Below are positions 8,819 through 17,278 of a DNA stretch of 30,000 bases, one piece after another. Source of the DNA: Prorocentrum cordatum. Lineage: Eukaryota > Sar > Dinophyceae > Prorocentrales > Prorocentraceae. The number at the start of each line of letters is the position of its first letter. Within the stretch, counting starts at the first letter, position 1. Location of the stretch: contig CAUYUJ010008605.1 of NCBI GenBank assembly GCA_963575745.1, positions 1 to 30,000 of the forward strand. The letters are read 5' to 3'. A program made the translations under genes and the position numbers. A model generated the notes under the pieces. That model saw only the letters and a list, made by a program, of their open reading frames with translations, did no database searches and was not told where the DNA came from.

Positions 8819-9540
8819 TCATCGTCATCAGCAGCATCATCATCATCAACATCAGCATCAGCATCATCATAATCATCATCAACATCATCAGCATCATCAT
8901 CATCATGATCATCAGCAGCATCATCACCGGCAGCAGCAGCATCAGCATCATCATCATCGTCCTCATTATCAGAATCATCATCGTCCTCATTATCATCAGC
9001 ATCAGCAGAAGCAGCATCAGTATCATCTGAAGATTCATCATCATCAACAGCAATGGCATAATGATCATGCTCATAATCGCCAACCTCATCATAGTCAGCA
9101 TAATCAGCATCACCACCATCACCATCATCACCATCATCATCATCATCAGCATCAGCATCAGCATCAGCATCGTCATCATCATCATCAGAATCATCGTCAT
9201 CACATCACAATCACCACAACCACCACCACACACATCATAAGTGTCCCACCATCACCATCGCCATCAGCATCACAACCATCATCATCATCATCGTTGTCAG
9301 CACCACCATCCTCCTCCTCCTCTTCCTCCTCCTCCTCCTCATAATCATCATCATCGTAAAGCCCATGGCCACGATCGTGATGATGATCATGACCATCATC
9401 ATTATAATCAGCAGCAACGTGATCAGCATCAGCATCAGCATCAGCATCAGCACAATCATCATAATCACCGTCATGATAATCATAATCAGCATCATCAGCA
9501 GCAGCATCATCAGCAGAAGCAGAAGCAGACGCAACGGTAC
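7690..9540 (+). repeat. CAT/CAG compound microsatellite with higher-order duplication
   Basis: About 1.85 kb of CAT repeats mixed with CAG, CAC and rare CGT codon-like words. A non-repetitive phrase near ATTCATCGTGACC recurs at 8155 and 8712 (offset 557). A second phrase, GCAATGGCATAATGATCATG, recurs at 8553 and 9050 (offset 497). Imprecise segmental duplication inside the array explains both. The opposite strand reads poly-Asp/Ala/Met. Confidence 0.9.
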
Positions 9541-9633
9541 CACCAACTTCATCGTCACTCATTCCCAGTACCCCAACGCACACGCAGGCACTTACGCTCT
9601 CACGCACCAACATACTCACACACATACACGCAG

Positions 9634-10165
9634 ATTGAAGAGGTCTCGAGCTGAAGCATCGTCTGTCATTGAATGCGGGAAACTGTCGAGCGGAAACTCC
9701 TCCCCTATAGTGGCCCCACTTCATGTTAGTTAACCGAGCCTGTCTCGCCTGCGAGGGAATTGCGAGGACATACTGAATGAGAGTTCCATTCTCATGCAGG
9801 CAGTTCATGTCAACAATCCATCGGAATCATATACAGCCTGTAACCGTCGTCACCCTTGGGCTCCTGAGGGATGAGTCTGGCGGAGGTCTCGAGCGTGAGC
9901 GTCGTCTGTTGCTGAACTGTGCCCATGTGAGTCTCGAGCGAGAAATCCCTGTGGGGCCCACCTTCAGGTGAGTAACCCGAGCACGTCTCACAGATCATAT
10001 AACCGTAACCGTCGTCACGTTCGGGCTACTGCGGCCTGGCTCTGAAGGAAACCTGGAGCGGGAGCCTCGTCTACAAGTAACTTGCGCGAAAGTCTCGAGC
10101 GGGAGGTCCCTGCCCTTGGGCTCCACGATTCAGTTTACCAACCCGAACGGACAATACAAATGTTG
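9634..10165 (+). repeat. ~165 bp diverged tandem repeat, three copies
   Basis: Copies start near 9634, 9838 and 10004. They share GTAACCGTCGTCAC (copies 2 and 3), GGTCTCGAGC or CTGGAGCGG, CATCGTCTGT-like, GTCTCGAGCG and a GTTAACCGAGC / AACCCGAGC end. Divergence is high and no protein is evident. Confidence 0.55.
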
Positions 10166-10189
10166 TAACTGTCATGGCGCTGGGGCTGT

Positions 10190-10374
10190 TGAACCACCAG
10201 AAACCCCAGGAAACCCCCCGAGGCCACAGGAGGCTCCAGGAGATCCCAGGGGTAACCCAAGAGGCCCCAGGAAACCCCGGGAGGTCCCACGAGGCTTCAG
10301 GAGGCTCCTGAAAGCCCCAAGGGGATCCAGGAGGCAACAGGAAGCCCCATGGAGAGGCAAGAGACCCCTGGAGG
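10190..10374 (+). repeat. Degenerate CCCAGGAGG short repeat
   Basis: Words like CCAGGAAACCCC, CAGGAGGCTCC and GAGGCCCCAGG repeat irregularly. The composition resembles the block at 25500-26090. Confidence 0.55.
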
Positions 10375-10482
10375 ACGAGGAGGAGGAGGAGAAGGAGGCC
10401 CCAACGACGGGGAAGAGGAGGGGGAGGAGGAAGAGGAGAAGGCCAGAGGAGGAGGAGGAGGAGGGGGAGGAGGAGAAGAAAG
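10375..10482 (+). repeat. GGA microsatellite, interrupted
   Basis: GGA/GAA repeats broken by a CCCCAACGACGG insertion and a few other bases. Confidence 0.85.
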
Positions 10483-10544
10483 GACTAGAATTGCGGGCCT
10501 GGCAATGGTGAGAGAAAATATGGCGACAGTATAACGGATGTAAT

Positions 10545-10614
10545 TGCGCTCTTTTACCTTTTTTCGGAATGACAATAGCTGCGCTCTTTTACCTCCTCGG
10601 AATGACAATTCGCT
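10545..10614 (+). repeat. 35 bp direct duplication
   Basis: TGCGCTCTTTTACC at 10545 recurs at 10580, each followed by CGGAATGACAAT. Confidence 0.75.
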
Positions 10615-11129
10615 TCCGGAGCCTGAAGCAAACAGCGGCAACATATCGTATTCGACTCGGGATTCCACAAGCGATCAAACAGTCCTGGCAGGGAAGAAGG
10701 CCAAGAGGAACAAAGGGAAAGCGATCCACCGCCGTTGGCCTTCATACAGATTCTATGGACGGGAACTCAGACGCCAGGGGGCCTCGCCGCCCGAAAAAAT
10801 ACTCGACGCGAAGATCCCCACATGTCAATCTCAAAATGATGGCATGATTCCGTAAGAAGACATGGTCCTCTTTTCAATATCTCAGCGTCAGCGAAGACAT
10901 GTGGAAGACGAAGCCGACAGAGCCGCCGACGACTACACCTTTAACTAGACGTTTCCTCCTTCGTTTCTCCTCCTTCTCCTCCTCCTCTGTGCCCTCCTCC
11001 TATATCCCCTCTATTCCTCTGAATACCTGCCAGGAGAATCCATCCGCGAGACGAGAATGCCAAGGAAATTCGAAGAACGCACGCCAAGGCAACTCGAACG
11101 ATGTAAAAAACTGGACAACCTGCTGGGCG
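10615..11129. other. Unassigned stretch with a CT-rich segment
   Basis: Mostly unique sequence. 10960-11010 is rich in TCCTCC. No conserved protein or RNA was recognised on either strand. Confidence 0.4.
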
Positions 11130-11162
11130 CCGGCGGTAAACCGTCAACCTTTCTTACCGCCG
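11130..11162 (+). repeat. Hairpin module copy 1
   Basis: Reference description: left arm CCGGCGGTAA, loop containing CCGTCAACC, right arm TTACCGCCGG, usually followed by GAGACTCGTAGAGCTTCC or AACCTCGTAGAGCTC. Twelve loci carry it between here and 25331, ten intact and two split by retrotransposons. In this copy the loop ends CTTTC and the right arm reads TTACCGCCG. Confidence 0.9.
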
Positions 11163-11166
11163 CGGG

Positions 11167-12056
11167 ACTCGTAGAGCTTCCTGACCATGTATTATGTTCG
11201 AAAAAATAGCAGAGAACGAATTTTTTTTAAGGCCGAGCTGATTGCAGATTGATCTCAGGCGGCTAGGACCTGATCCGGCCAGCAGACAGAGTTCGGAGCT
11301 CTGGATCCGAAAGGTGGACGCGCCTGATGTCTCCGAATCGATTCCAGTGATTACCAGCCATGCAGCACCCTACAGCCCGAGTTAAGTGCAGAGAACCGAC
11401 AGCATCTCTCAAGATGACTCGAACAATACGAATAGTTTCGCGATTCTGGATCGGGCAGCAGACCGAGTTCAGAGCTCTGGATTCAACAGACAACGGCCAC
11501 TGATGATTCTGGATCAGATTCTGTACGTAACAGCTCTGTAGCTGTCCTATAGCTCGAGTTAAGTACAGAAAACCGAGAGCGTCTGTCAAGATGACTCGGA
11601 TAATACGAATAGGTTTGCGAACCTAGCGAGGCTAGCAGACCGAGTTCAGACCTCTGAGTTCAACAGGCGAACGCGCCTGATCATTCTGAGTCGATTAGCT
11701 GTGCTTAACAGCTCTGTAGATGTCCTGAAGCTCGAGTTATCTTGAGAAAACCGACACCGCGTATCAAGATGACTCGAAATGGCCGATCCCGCCGGGACGC
11801 TTTTTGGCAGTAAAAGGTACCCGATCGAGCTGAGATCAAGATGGCGAGCGGGAATAAGATCGAATATCACGGGAAAAAATACTAGAGCTCTAACGAATGG
11901 TTGATTCCGAGAACAAAATTTTCAACCGACCAAAAGTCAGCAAAAGGTCCGTCGAGATTTTTCTTGCCAACTAGCTCTCCAGCGCCCAACTAGCTCTCCA
12001 GCGCCCCGGAAGTACTCTTAAGCTTCCAGCAACTAGCTAAGGGAAGCTCTACGAGT
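11167..12056. mobile_element. TIR-bounded element, 890 bp (copy 1)
   Basis: ACTCGTAGAGCTTCC (11167-11181) is matched exactly by GGAAGCTCTACGAGT (12042-12056). The interior contains ~177 bp tandem monomers, marked by GATGACTCG at 11413, 11590 and 11768. A second element with the same ends and similar interior lies at 23342-24221. No transposase is present, so it would be non-autonomous. No target-site duplication was found, so passive amplification as satellite is an alternative. Confidence 0.65.
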
Positions 12057-12059
12057 TAA

Positions 12060-12276
12060 TAGGTTTTCTAGTTGTCACCGAACGACGGTTCCGCCAAGTG
12101 TTTTGATAGCAATACCGCAGCTACAGACCTGAGAATCAATTGGCAGACGCGACGAAACCCACTACAGATGCGAAAAATACCGGTTCTTAAAACGAATGTT
12201 CAAATCTCTGACAAAGTTCGTCCAACCGACCCAAAGTTCGCACATTGTCCGTCGGGGCCGGGTCGGCCAATAGGAA
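12060..12276 (+). repeat. Type-B repeat unit, partial
   Basis: Begins near GACGGTTCCGCCAAGTGTTTT, then ACTACAGATGCGAAAAATACC, and ends GGGCCGGGTCGGCCAA before a hairpin left arm. Related units: 12720-13044, 18961-19264, 19545-19735, 19831-20128, and inverted at about 22370-22565 and 22965-23275. Confidence 0.8.
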
Positions 12277-12299
12277 CCGGCGGTAAACCGTCAACCTGG
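12277..12299 (+). repeat. Hairpin module, left half (split by a retrotransposon)
   Basis: CCGGCGGTAAACCGTCAACC is present up to CTGG, then retrotransposon sequence begins with TTTTTGCGGG. The right half resumes at 12699. CGTCAACCTGG (12289-12299) is repeated at 12699-12709. Confidence 0.85.
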
Positions 12300-12698
12300 T
12301 TTTTGCGGGCTTTGCGGTGGGGTCCTCCAGCACATGCAAGCAGCGGTGCTCCCCGCGGCCACCAGGCGCAAGTGGCTCTACCGAGCGTGTGAGACGCTAT
12401 CTATAACAGACGCAATCTGCGAGATTGCGTGAATTAGCTTCGAGGCGGCCGGTAACTCACAGACCGTCACGGTTGACTCCCTATCGAGGCCAAACGCCTC
12501 CTCGGCAATCACGTGACACTGTATAACATTTTTATGTTCTACAAAAGCCTGCAGCCACCAGCCTCCCCCAGCCCCAATATCCGAGGTGCCTCCGTCGAAG
12601 TAACCCCTCAATCCTAACACTTTCGAAGTATATAAAGGGGCAAGATACTCGTTTCTCTTCGATGTGTGTGGGCAAGCTCTGCAAGCCCACGCATTCAT
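12300..12698 (-). mobile_element. 5'-truncated non-LTR retrotransposon remnant (~0.4 kb)
   Basis: Flanked by a target-site duplication CGTCAACCTGG (12289-12299 and 12699-12709; two more T can be included). On the minus strand it ends in GCAAAGCCCGCAAAAA, a short A-rich 3' end. It retains only the last part of an RNase H-containing ORF and the 3' untranslated region, which is the usual outcome of incomplete target-primed reverse transcription. The 3' untranslated region can fold: GGTGG (12316-12320) with CCACC (12359-12363), and AGCAC (12329-12333) with GTGCT (12346-12350). Confidence 0.85.
12378..12698 (-). pseudogene. RNase H C-terminal half (D and E motifs) of the truncated retrotransposon
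   Basis: About 107 residues, open from the truncation point to a TAG at 12378-12380. Residues near 33-38 read YFDGGT and near 78-83 TVCELPAA, matching the first Asp motif (D at 12596-12594) and the helix-A Glu motif (E at 12458-12456) of RNase H. They are followed only by about 25 residues and the stop. The GDS and AD motifs are not downstream, as they would be in a canonical RNase H. This supports the permuted order seen in the larger element. The protein differs clearly from the larger element, so it comes from another subfamily. Confidence 0.75.
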
Positions 12699-12719
12699 CG
12701 TCAACCTGGTTACCGCCGG
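12699..12719 (+). repeat. Hairpin module, right half (split by a retrotransposon)
   Basis: Target duplication CGTCAACCTGG, then TTACCGCCGGG and AACCCCGTAGAGCTC, restoring the expected order after the insertion. Confidence 0.85.
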
Positions 12720-13044
12720 GAACCCCGTAGAGCTCTTTTCTTGCACGGCGATCGTCGGAGCATGAAGAAAGCTGCTCGAACGAGAAACGAAAAAATCGAA
12801 AAATCGCGTTTTTCTGTTTTTATCCAACGTCGGTTCCTCCAAGTGTTTCGATAGTAATACTGCACCCACAGACCTGAAATTTTTACTGGCAAACGCGGCA
12901 TAACCCACTACAGGTGCGAAAAATCTGCTTTCTCAAAATGAATTGTCAAATATCTTCCAAATCTTCGCAAAACCACCCAAAAGTTATCACTTTGTCCTTT
13001 CTGGCCGGGTCGGCCAACTAGCTCCACCCCGCGCCGGATGGGAA
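12720..13044 (+). repeat. Type-B repeat unit, complete
   Basis: Includes GAGAAACGAAAAAATCG, an AAAAATCGCGTTTTT mini-palindrome, GTGTTTCGATAGTAATACTG, CTCAAAATGAATTGTC and CCACCCAAAAGTTATCAC. Its close relative at 18961-19264 lies on the other side of the large retrotransposon. Confidence 0.85.
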
Positions 13045-13067
13045 CCGGCGGTAAACCGTCAACCAGG
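13045..13067 (+). repeat. Hairpin module, left half (split by the large retrotransposon)
   Basis: CCGGCGGTAAACCGTCAACC followed by AGG and then the retrotransposon 3' end (TTTTTTGCG on the plus strand). The junction is at the same base of the hairpin as at 12299/12300. Confidence 0.85.
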
Positions 13068-13085
13068 TTTTTTGCGTCTTTGCTG

Positions 13086-13114
13086 GGACCGTCTTGGCCA
13101 CTGAGGCCAGGTCC
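13086..13114 (-). other. Stem-loop near the retrotransposon 3' end
   Basis: GGACC (13086-13090) pairs with GGTCC (13110-13114) and TGGCC (13095-13099) with GGCCA (13105-13109), leaving a 4-nt bulge and a 5-nt loop. It is about 13 bases from the A-rich terminus, where some LINE reverse transcriptases recognise a 3' stem-loop. Confidence 0.55.
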
Positions 13115-13178
13115 AACAAAGTCTCAGGCAAAACAGATCCTCTTATTCATCACGCAAGCAGTCAGCTCTTATACCACA

Positions 13179-13276
13179 CAGCGAAGCTGAAGGAAAAAAG
13201 AGAATCACATGCCGCAATGACACAATCAAACGCAAAGAACACACAGATAATCGAGGAAGTCTGAGCAGCGAAGCTG
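13179..13276 (-). other. Duplicated 11-nt palindrome in the retrotransposon 3' UTR
   Basis: CAGCGAAGCTG occurs at 13179-13189 and 13266-13276. Each can form a small hairpin with a 3-nt loop. Confidence 0.6.
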
Positions 13277-13321
13277 CAGGAATATACAAGACACAGAAAA
13301 GAAGAAACAATGTGTGTCAAA

Positions 13322-14470
13322 TCACTGCGAATGATCAAAGAAGGTCTGCACAACCTGTGGGAGCACCTCGCATATGCGCTCCGCCGCCGATAGCTCCGTA
13401 TCTGTAGCAGTGGCGCTCGGTGGTAGACACCAAGCCGCAAGATACACATCCTTGAAAATGATGTCGGTCCGCGAGAAGATATACTTGTTTCGCAGACCAA
13501 TCTGTATCCATGCACCACAGGCACTTCCGCGGCTACAAACTCCCCCATCAAAGCCGGCTTTGATAAGGCAAGGAATATAACACTGAGATTCAAAGTCGTT
13601 GAGGTAAACGAAATCGGCGTACACATGGCCCTGACGGGCCTGATGGGTCAGTAAGTCAGCTTTCTGGTTCCATTCCCGAAACGAATGAGAGAAGAAGTCA
13701 CGGCCGGCCTCTGGAGGCCTCACCAAGTAAGTTTCCTGCATTTCGTCCAACTTATTAATCAGAGTATCCACCCTTTTCTGATATACCTGAGCTAATACTT
13801 TCCATTTCCCGCAGAGCCAGTTAATAACAAGCAGAGAGTCCCCTTGGATGTCCAGTGGTATCCCATCTGTATCGAGGTCCCACTGTGTACAACGCATATT
13901 ATGCAACGCAATACGTTTGCTGAGGCGATCCCTATATGCTGGTGTATCCTCCCGATCCTGACCGATATGAACCCCTCCATCCTCATCCAAGTTCAAGAAT
14001 ACAGGCACCCCTGAGGACGCCAACCCTTTACACTTCTTTTGGAAGTACTTCAACATAGTACTAGAACAAACATTAGCAGCGAAATCCATGAAATGCTCGA
14101 AACTTCCAGCAAAGAATTCCCACCAGGATAAACCGTAAAACGATTCCAATGAATAATACCACGGACGGAGTCCGACGCTCTCCTGTCCCCCCCGATGCCT
14201 TTTCATAGAGCTGGCCTCCTTCCAGTTTCCCCAACATCTGAGAGCCTCACTTGAATCCGTCCTCATTCTATCCCACAGTCGGCCAAACGCCAGACATGAG
14301 AAACGAGAATCTCTCCAAGCTCTCATCGAGTTCGCCTCCAGCTCCCCCCGATCTGTGATCAGCCTGTGTGCAAAGTCCTGGATGTCAATTGCCCACATCC
14401 AATGCACTCTGAGAAACTTCTGTAATGCCCACGAAGTGAGCATCATGAAATTTTTGTCTCGCACGTTCAT
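13322..14470 (-). CDS. Retrotransposon C-terminal ORF with circularly permuted RNase H
   Basis: 382 residues are open, though the first ATG probably is not the real start because this frame continues the reverse transcriptase after a +1 shift. Residues 173-200 hold a conserved-looking DTPAYRDRLSKRIALHNM segment. Then come LDIQGDSLLVINWL (D211), FREWNQKADLLTHQA (D272), KAGFDGGVCSRGSACGAW (D308) and TATDTELSAAE (E359). These match the RNase H1 catalytic motifs, but in the order third, fourth, first, second. Canonical enzymes run D (strand 1), E (helix A), D (GDS), D (AD). Because strand 1 and the GDS strand are close in the fold, permutation is structurally plausible. It would degrade RNA of the RNA-DNA hybrid during retrotransposition. 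Residues 1-170 are unassigned. Confidence 0.85.
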   Translation of the reverse strand: MNVRDKNFMMLTSWALQKFLRVHWMWAIDIQDFAHRLITDRGELEANSMRAWRDSRFSCLAFGRLWDRMRTDSSEALRCWGNWKEASSMKRHRGGQESVGLRPWYYSLESFYGLSWWEFFAGSFEHFMDFAANVCSSTMLKYFQKKCKGLASSGVPVFLNLDEDGGVHIGQDREDTPAYRDRLSKRIALHNMRCTQWDLDTDGIPLDIQGDSLLVINWLCGKWKVLAQVYQKRVDTLINKLDEMQETYLVRPPEAGRDFFSHSFREWNQKADLLTHQARQGHVYADFVYLNDFESQCYIPCLIKAGFDGGVCSRGSACGAWIQIGLRNKYIFSRTDIIFKDVYLAAWCLPPSATATDTELSAAERICEVLPQVVQTFFDHSQ

Positions 14471-16271
14471 ACCTCCTCGTATTCCATTCCTGGTAACTTT
14501 CCCCCTCCCTCCGTATACAGCGAGACATTACAGACAGGCACTTGCCCTCAAAGATATGAAGGGCGCTCAATGAACTTGAATCGACCGTGCATCCTTCCGC
14601 CGCGTAGAGCACAATACTCTGAACTCTCTGAGCATACCTCTCATATTTATCTTTCAACGGGATGGCCGTGGAGCGGAAGAAGGTCGCCTGCCCCCAGAAG
14701 GCCCTGCGAGCACAGTCAATACGAGCGTCCAAATCATGATGTTCATTCACATGTAGTTCAGAACAAATATAAGCCCCCAGCACCTCCATCTCCGTCGTCC
14801 TTCTAAATCGATACACTCCAGACGCCTCCGACCCCACCGAGAGAGCAAGATCAGCAGTGTGAAGTATTTCCCCTCCCACATCTCGCGGCGGCTCGACCCC
14901 GAACACCATATACAATAGGCTGGATTCCTTCCATCTCATTCCATAATCATGTAACTGTGTAGTTAGACCGTGTAACATGCGCGTGAGTTCCTCTCGACTC
15001 CGAGCCAATACATAACAGTTGTCAGCCCAAAGGAAATGATTAATAATCGAAACACAGCTAGTCGAGCCAGTCACATACTCAATACGATAACCTAGTCCTA
15101 GTACGTCCCATTCTCGAATCGTGGAGCCCCACATAGCAGCAACGATGAGATTGAAGGCCAACGGTCCCTCGGGCCCTCCCGTCCGAATACATTTGCCCCA
15201 CCTAACCTCCACCACCTCAATCCCATCATAATAGACAGTGCCTACACATTCGCACAAGGGGTCAAGTAGAGCATACTGTAGGTAAAGGGGTACATCCGCA
15301 TGATCCAACCCGCGCCTGACATTGGCCACCGTGCAGTGATCGAACGCCTGAAGGACATCAGCGTTCGCCAAGTGTGCCGTTTCCCCTTTTCCCCATTGTG
15401 CAGCATGTTGACCTATGTGTTTGATGCTAGCCGTGATTTCGTGTGTACGACGATGTTCCTGGAAACCATACAACCCAATATGACGAAACACTCCTTTTCT
15501 TTCAATATGACCCTCAACCAAGAGAACAACACAGGAACTGAACCATCTCGAAACAGCATTCTGCATACACAGCAAACGTCCGTCTTTTAACTTAGTGATC
15601 CCTGGAGTTTTTGGCATAAAAGAGACGAGAATCTCACGCCACGACTGAGGATACGGAATCGTGAGCTTGATGATTTTATCGAACAACTTCTGGATCGCTC
15701 TGAGAGCACACCACGGCAAGCTCCTTAGAATCTCGCACGGTATCCCGTCTGGCCCAGTAGCCCTCTGGGTCTTCAGCCGAGCTCGTGCTCTGAGAAGCAG
15801 CGCCATACTAATTCCCACAACTGATGTGGAACGTATCTCATGTACAGCCCTCATCCTGATCTCCTCCATCATACTGTTGGTGGAATTGCGTATCTCTTCG
15901 GACGACACCTTGCAACGAACGAACTTGTCGAGCTCCTCCTTCCACTCCTCACGGTCCTCCGTCTCCCTCCCATCCACCACTAAATGTTTGATAGTATATC
16001 TGACCTTTCTTTTTGTTGGGGGACATCTGCACATAATCATATCACGTCGATAACCTCTGCGTAGACGATTAGCCTCATTCTTTAACCTCCTCAACCTCTC
16101 CACTTCCTCCTTCGGACACATCTTAACCTCCTCCTCCGCTCTTGTGAGCTGCACCGGCCTGGACGGCTCTCTCGGTCTTCTCGCACCCGTGGTGGAGTAG
16201 TCCACCGTCGGTGATAAGTACGCCTCCAGCATAGTACTCTGCAGACCTGTGGACAGGTCACAGACGGACAC
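14385..16271 (-). CDS. Reverse transcriptase of the non-LTR retrotransposon
   Basis: 628 residues are open; the true reading enters from the endonuclease frame near 16280, so the apparent start is arbitrary. Motifs: RATGPDGIPCEIL (170-182), motif A NADVLQAFDH (D305), motif B RTGGPEGPLAFN (364-374; Glu where most LINEs have Gln), motif C FLWADNCYVLA (D417, with Asn418 instead of the second Asp; codon AAC at 15020-15018 checked). The thumb region follows (KESSLLYMVFG). The C-terminal segment holds Cys residues around 561-585 without a clear knuckle. It synthesises cDNA at the nicked target. Frame exits into the RNase H ORF around 14470-14385. Confidence 0.95.
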   Translation of the reverse strand: MSVCDLSTGLQSTMLEAYLSPTVDYSTTGARRPREPSRPVQLTRAEEEVKMCPKEEVERLRRLKNEANRLRRGYRRDMIMCRCPPTKRKVRYTIKHLVVDGRETEDREEWKEELDKFVRCKVSSEEIRNSTNSMMEEIRMRAVHEIRSTSVVGISMALLLRARARLKTQRATGPDGIPCEILRSLPWCALRAIQKLFDKIIKLTIPYPQSWREILVSFMPKTPGITKLKDGRLLCMQNAVSRWFSSCVVLLVEGHIERKGVFRHIGLYGFQEHRRTHEITASIKHIGQHAAQWGKGETAHLANADVLQAFDHCTVANVRRGLDHADVPLYLQYALLDPLCECVGTVYYDGIEVVEVRWGKCIRTGGPEGPLAFNLIVAAMWGSTIREWDVLGLGYRIEYVTGSTSCVSIINHFLWADNCYVLARSREELTRMLHGLTTQLHDYGMRWKESSLLYMVFGVEPPRDVGGEILHTADLALSVGSEASGVYRFRRTTEMEVLGAYICSELHVNEHHDLDARIDCARRAFWGQATFFRSTAIPLKDKYERYAQRVQSIVLYAAEGCTVDSSSLSALHIFEGKCLSVMSRCIRREGESYQEWNTRRYERARQKFHDAHFVGITEVSQSALDVGN

Positions 16272-17278
16272 CTTGAACGAGCGAAGGCAGCACCGCCTAG
16301 ATACGAATCCACATGCTGTCGAGCCTGATGCTCATCAGCCCAAGTCGAACACTTGTATCCGACCAGAGACGGCCTAGACTTCTGACCAGGCTGGGGGTCA
16401 GGGCGACGAACAATCACATTCCCAGGGTCAGTGAAACTCGCCGTGATGATTGCGTGATCGGATAATCTACTGAACTGCTTCTTCCCACCCCTCTTGAAAC
16501 ACCACTTCACCTCCAGATCCGAGAACTCCCAACGGTGAGGGACCATTAGGTAATCCAGGACCCTCTTCGAAGTCAGAAACTTGTTCTCCCCCCACGACTC
16601 CCAGGTATGCCTCCTAGTACAGAAAGTGTTGGCGGCCTTCAGTCCATGCGATTCCATGAACTCTAACAGCAACTCCTTCAGCCTCCTCCTCCGACTCCTC
16701 CTTTCAATCTGCTGTGTACCGTCTCCTCCTCTCTCCCACCTTCTGTCCGTACGGGTACCTTCCTTTCCAGTAGCCTCATACTCCTCCCCATTATACGTAA
16801 ATCTGTATCCAGGCGGAATCTCCACGTTTGCATCTAGCAGAACACAAAAGCTGGCCTGAGGAAACTTGGCGCGGAGAACATTGCGAGCACGACCGATCTG
16901 CTCATATACCTCCGCAGCAATCTCAACACAATCCTCCACATGAGGGTCTGGCAAATACGCTGACACAATAATGAGTGGTGACTTCTCTGACCCAAAGACC
17001 CCGATAACGAACCTCGTGAAACAAGTGAAAAACATACGGACGGCAGCCGCCCAAGATCTGTCGAAGATGAGAGCTGCCTTACTACACGAACTAGTTTTGA
17101 TACGCCACCCCAAGCGTTCAAATTCCCCGTGCACTAGGTATTGAGTTTCCTGACATGCAAAGAGCCCACCACATGCCCTCATATGATGGAGAATCTCAGC
17201 ACATTTGAAATGAGCCTCCCCTGCTTTGTTCAGGTTCCAGCTCGCTAAGCGTATGCCTCGGACGAGGCGCCGCAAACG
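16091..17278 (-). CDS. AP-type endonuclease domain of the retrotransposon
   Basis: Open from directly after an in-frame TGA (17281-17279), with no ATG before residue 32, so it is part of a longer polyprotein. Motifs of the exonuclease-endonuclease-phosphatase fold, in order: ASWNLNK (N14), ACQETQYL (E43), VSAYLPD, VLLDANVE (D148, N150), HTWESWG, RVLDYLMV (D241) and RLSDHAIITA (D273, H274). All catalytic residues are present. The frame after about residue 330 is no longer meaningful: the reverse transcriptase N-terminal part continues in the neighbouring frame. The enzyme would nick the chromosomal target to prime reverse transcription. Confidence 0.93.
   Translation of the reverse strand, partial: RLRRLVRGIRLASWNLNKAGEAHFKCAEILHHMRACGGLFACQETQYLVHGEFERLGWRIKTSSCSKAALIFDRSWAAAVRMFFTCFTRFVIGVFGSEKSPLIIVSAYLPDPHVEDCVEIAAEVYEQIGRARNVLRAKFPQASFCVLLDANVEIPPGYRFTYNGEEYEATGKEGTRTDRRWERGGDGTQQIERRSRRRRLKELLLEFMESHGLKAANTFCTRRHTWESWGENKFLTSKRVLDYLMVPHRWEFSDLEVKWCFKRGGKKQFSRLSDHAIITASFTDPGNVIVRRPDPQPGQKSRPSLVGYKCSTWADEHQARQHVDSYLGGAAFARSRCPSVTCPQVCRVLCWRRTYHRRWTTPPRVREDRESRPGRCSSQERRRRLRCVRRRKWRG

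Noticed and set aside
7409-9233. Open frames rich in His, Asp, Ile, Met or Ser over the CAT array
   Set aside because: All reading frames are open because the repeat lacks stop codons. Composition follows the repeat exactly.
12702-12908. Upstream extension of the RNase H remnant frame through the type-B repeat
   Set aside because: The target duplication at 12699 marks the element boundary; the extra N-terminal residues come from host satellite sequence.
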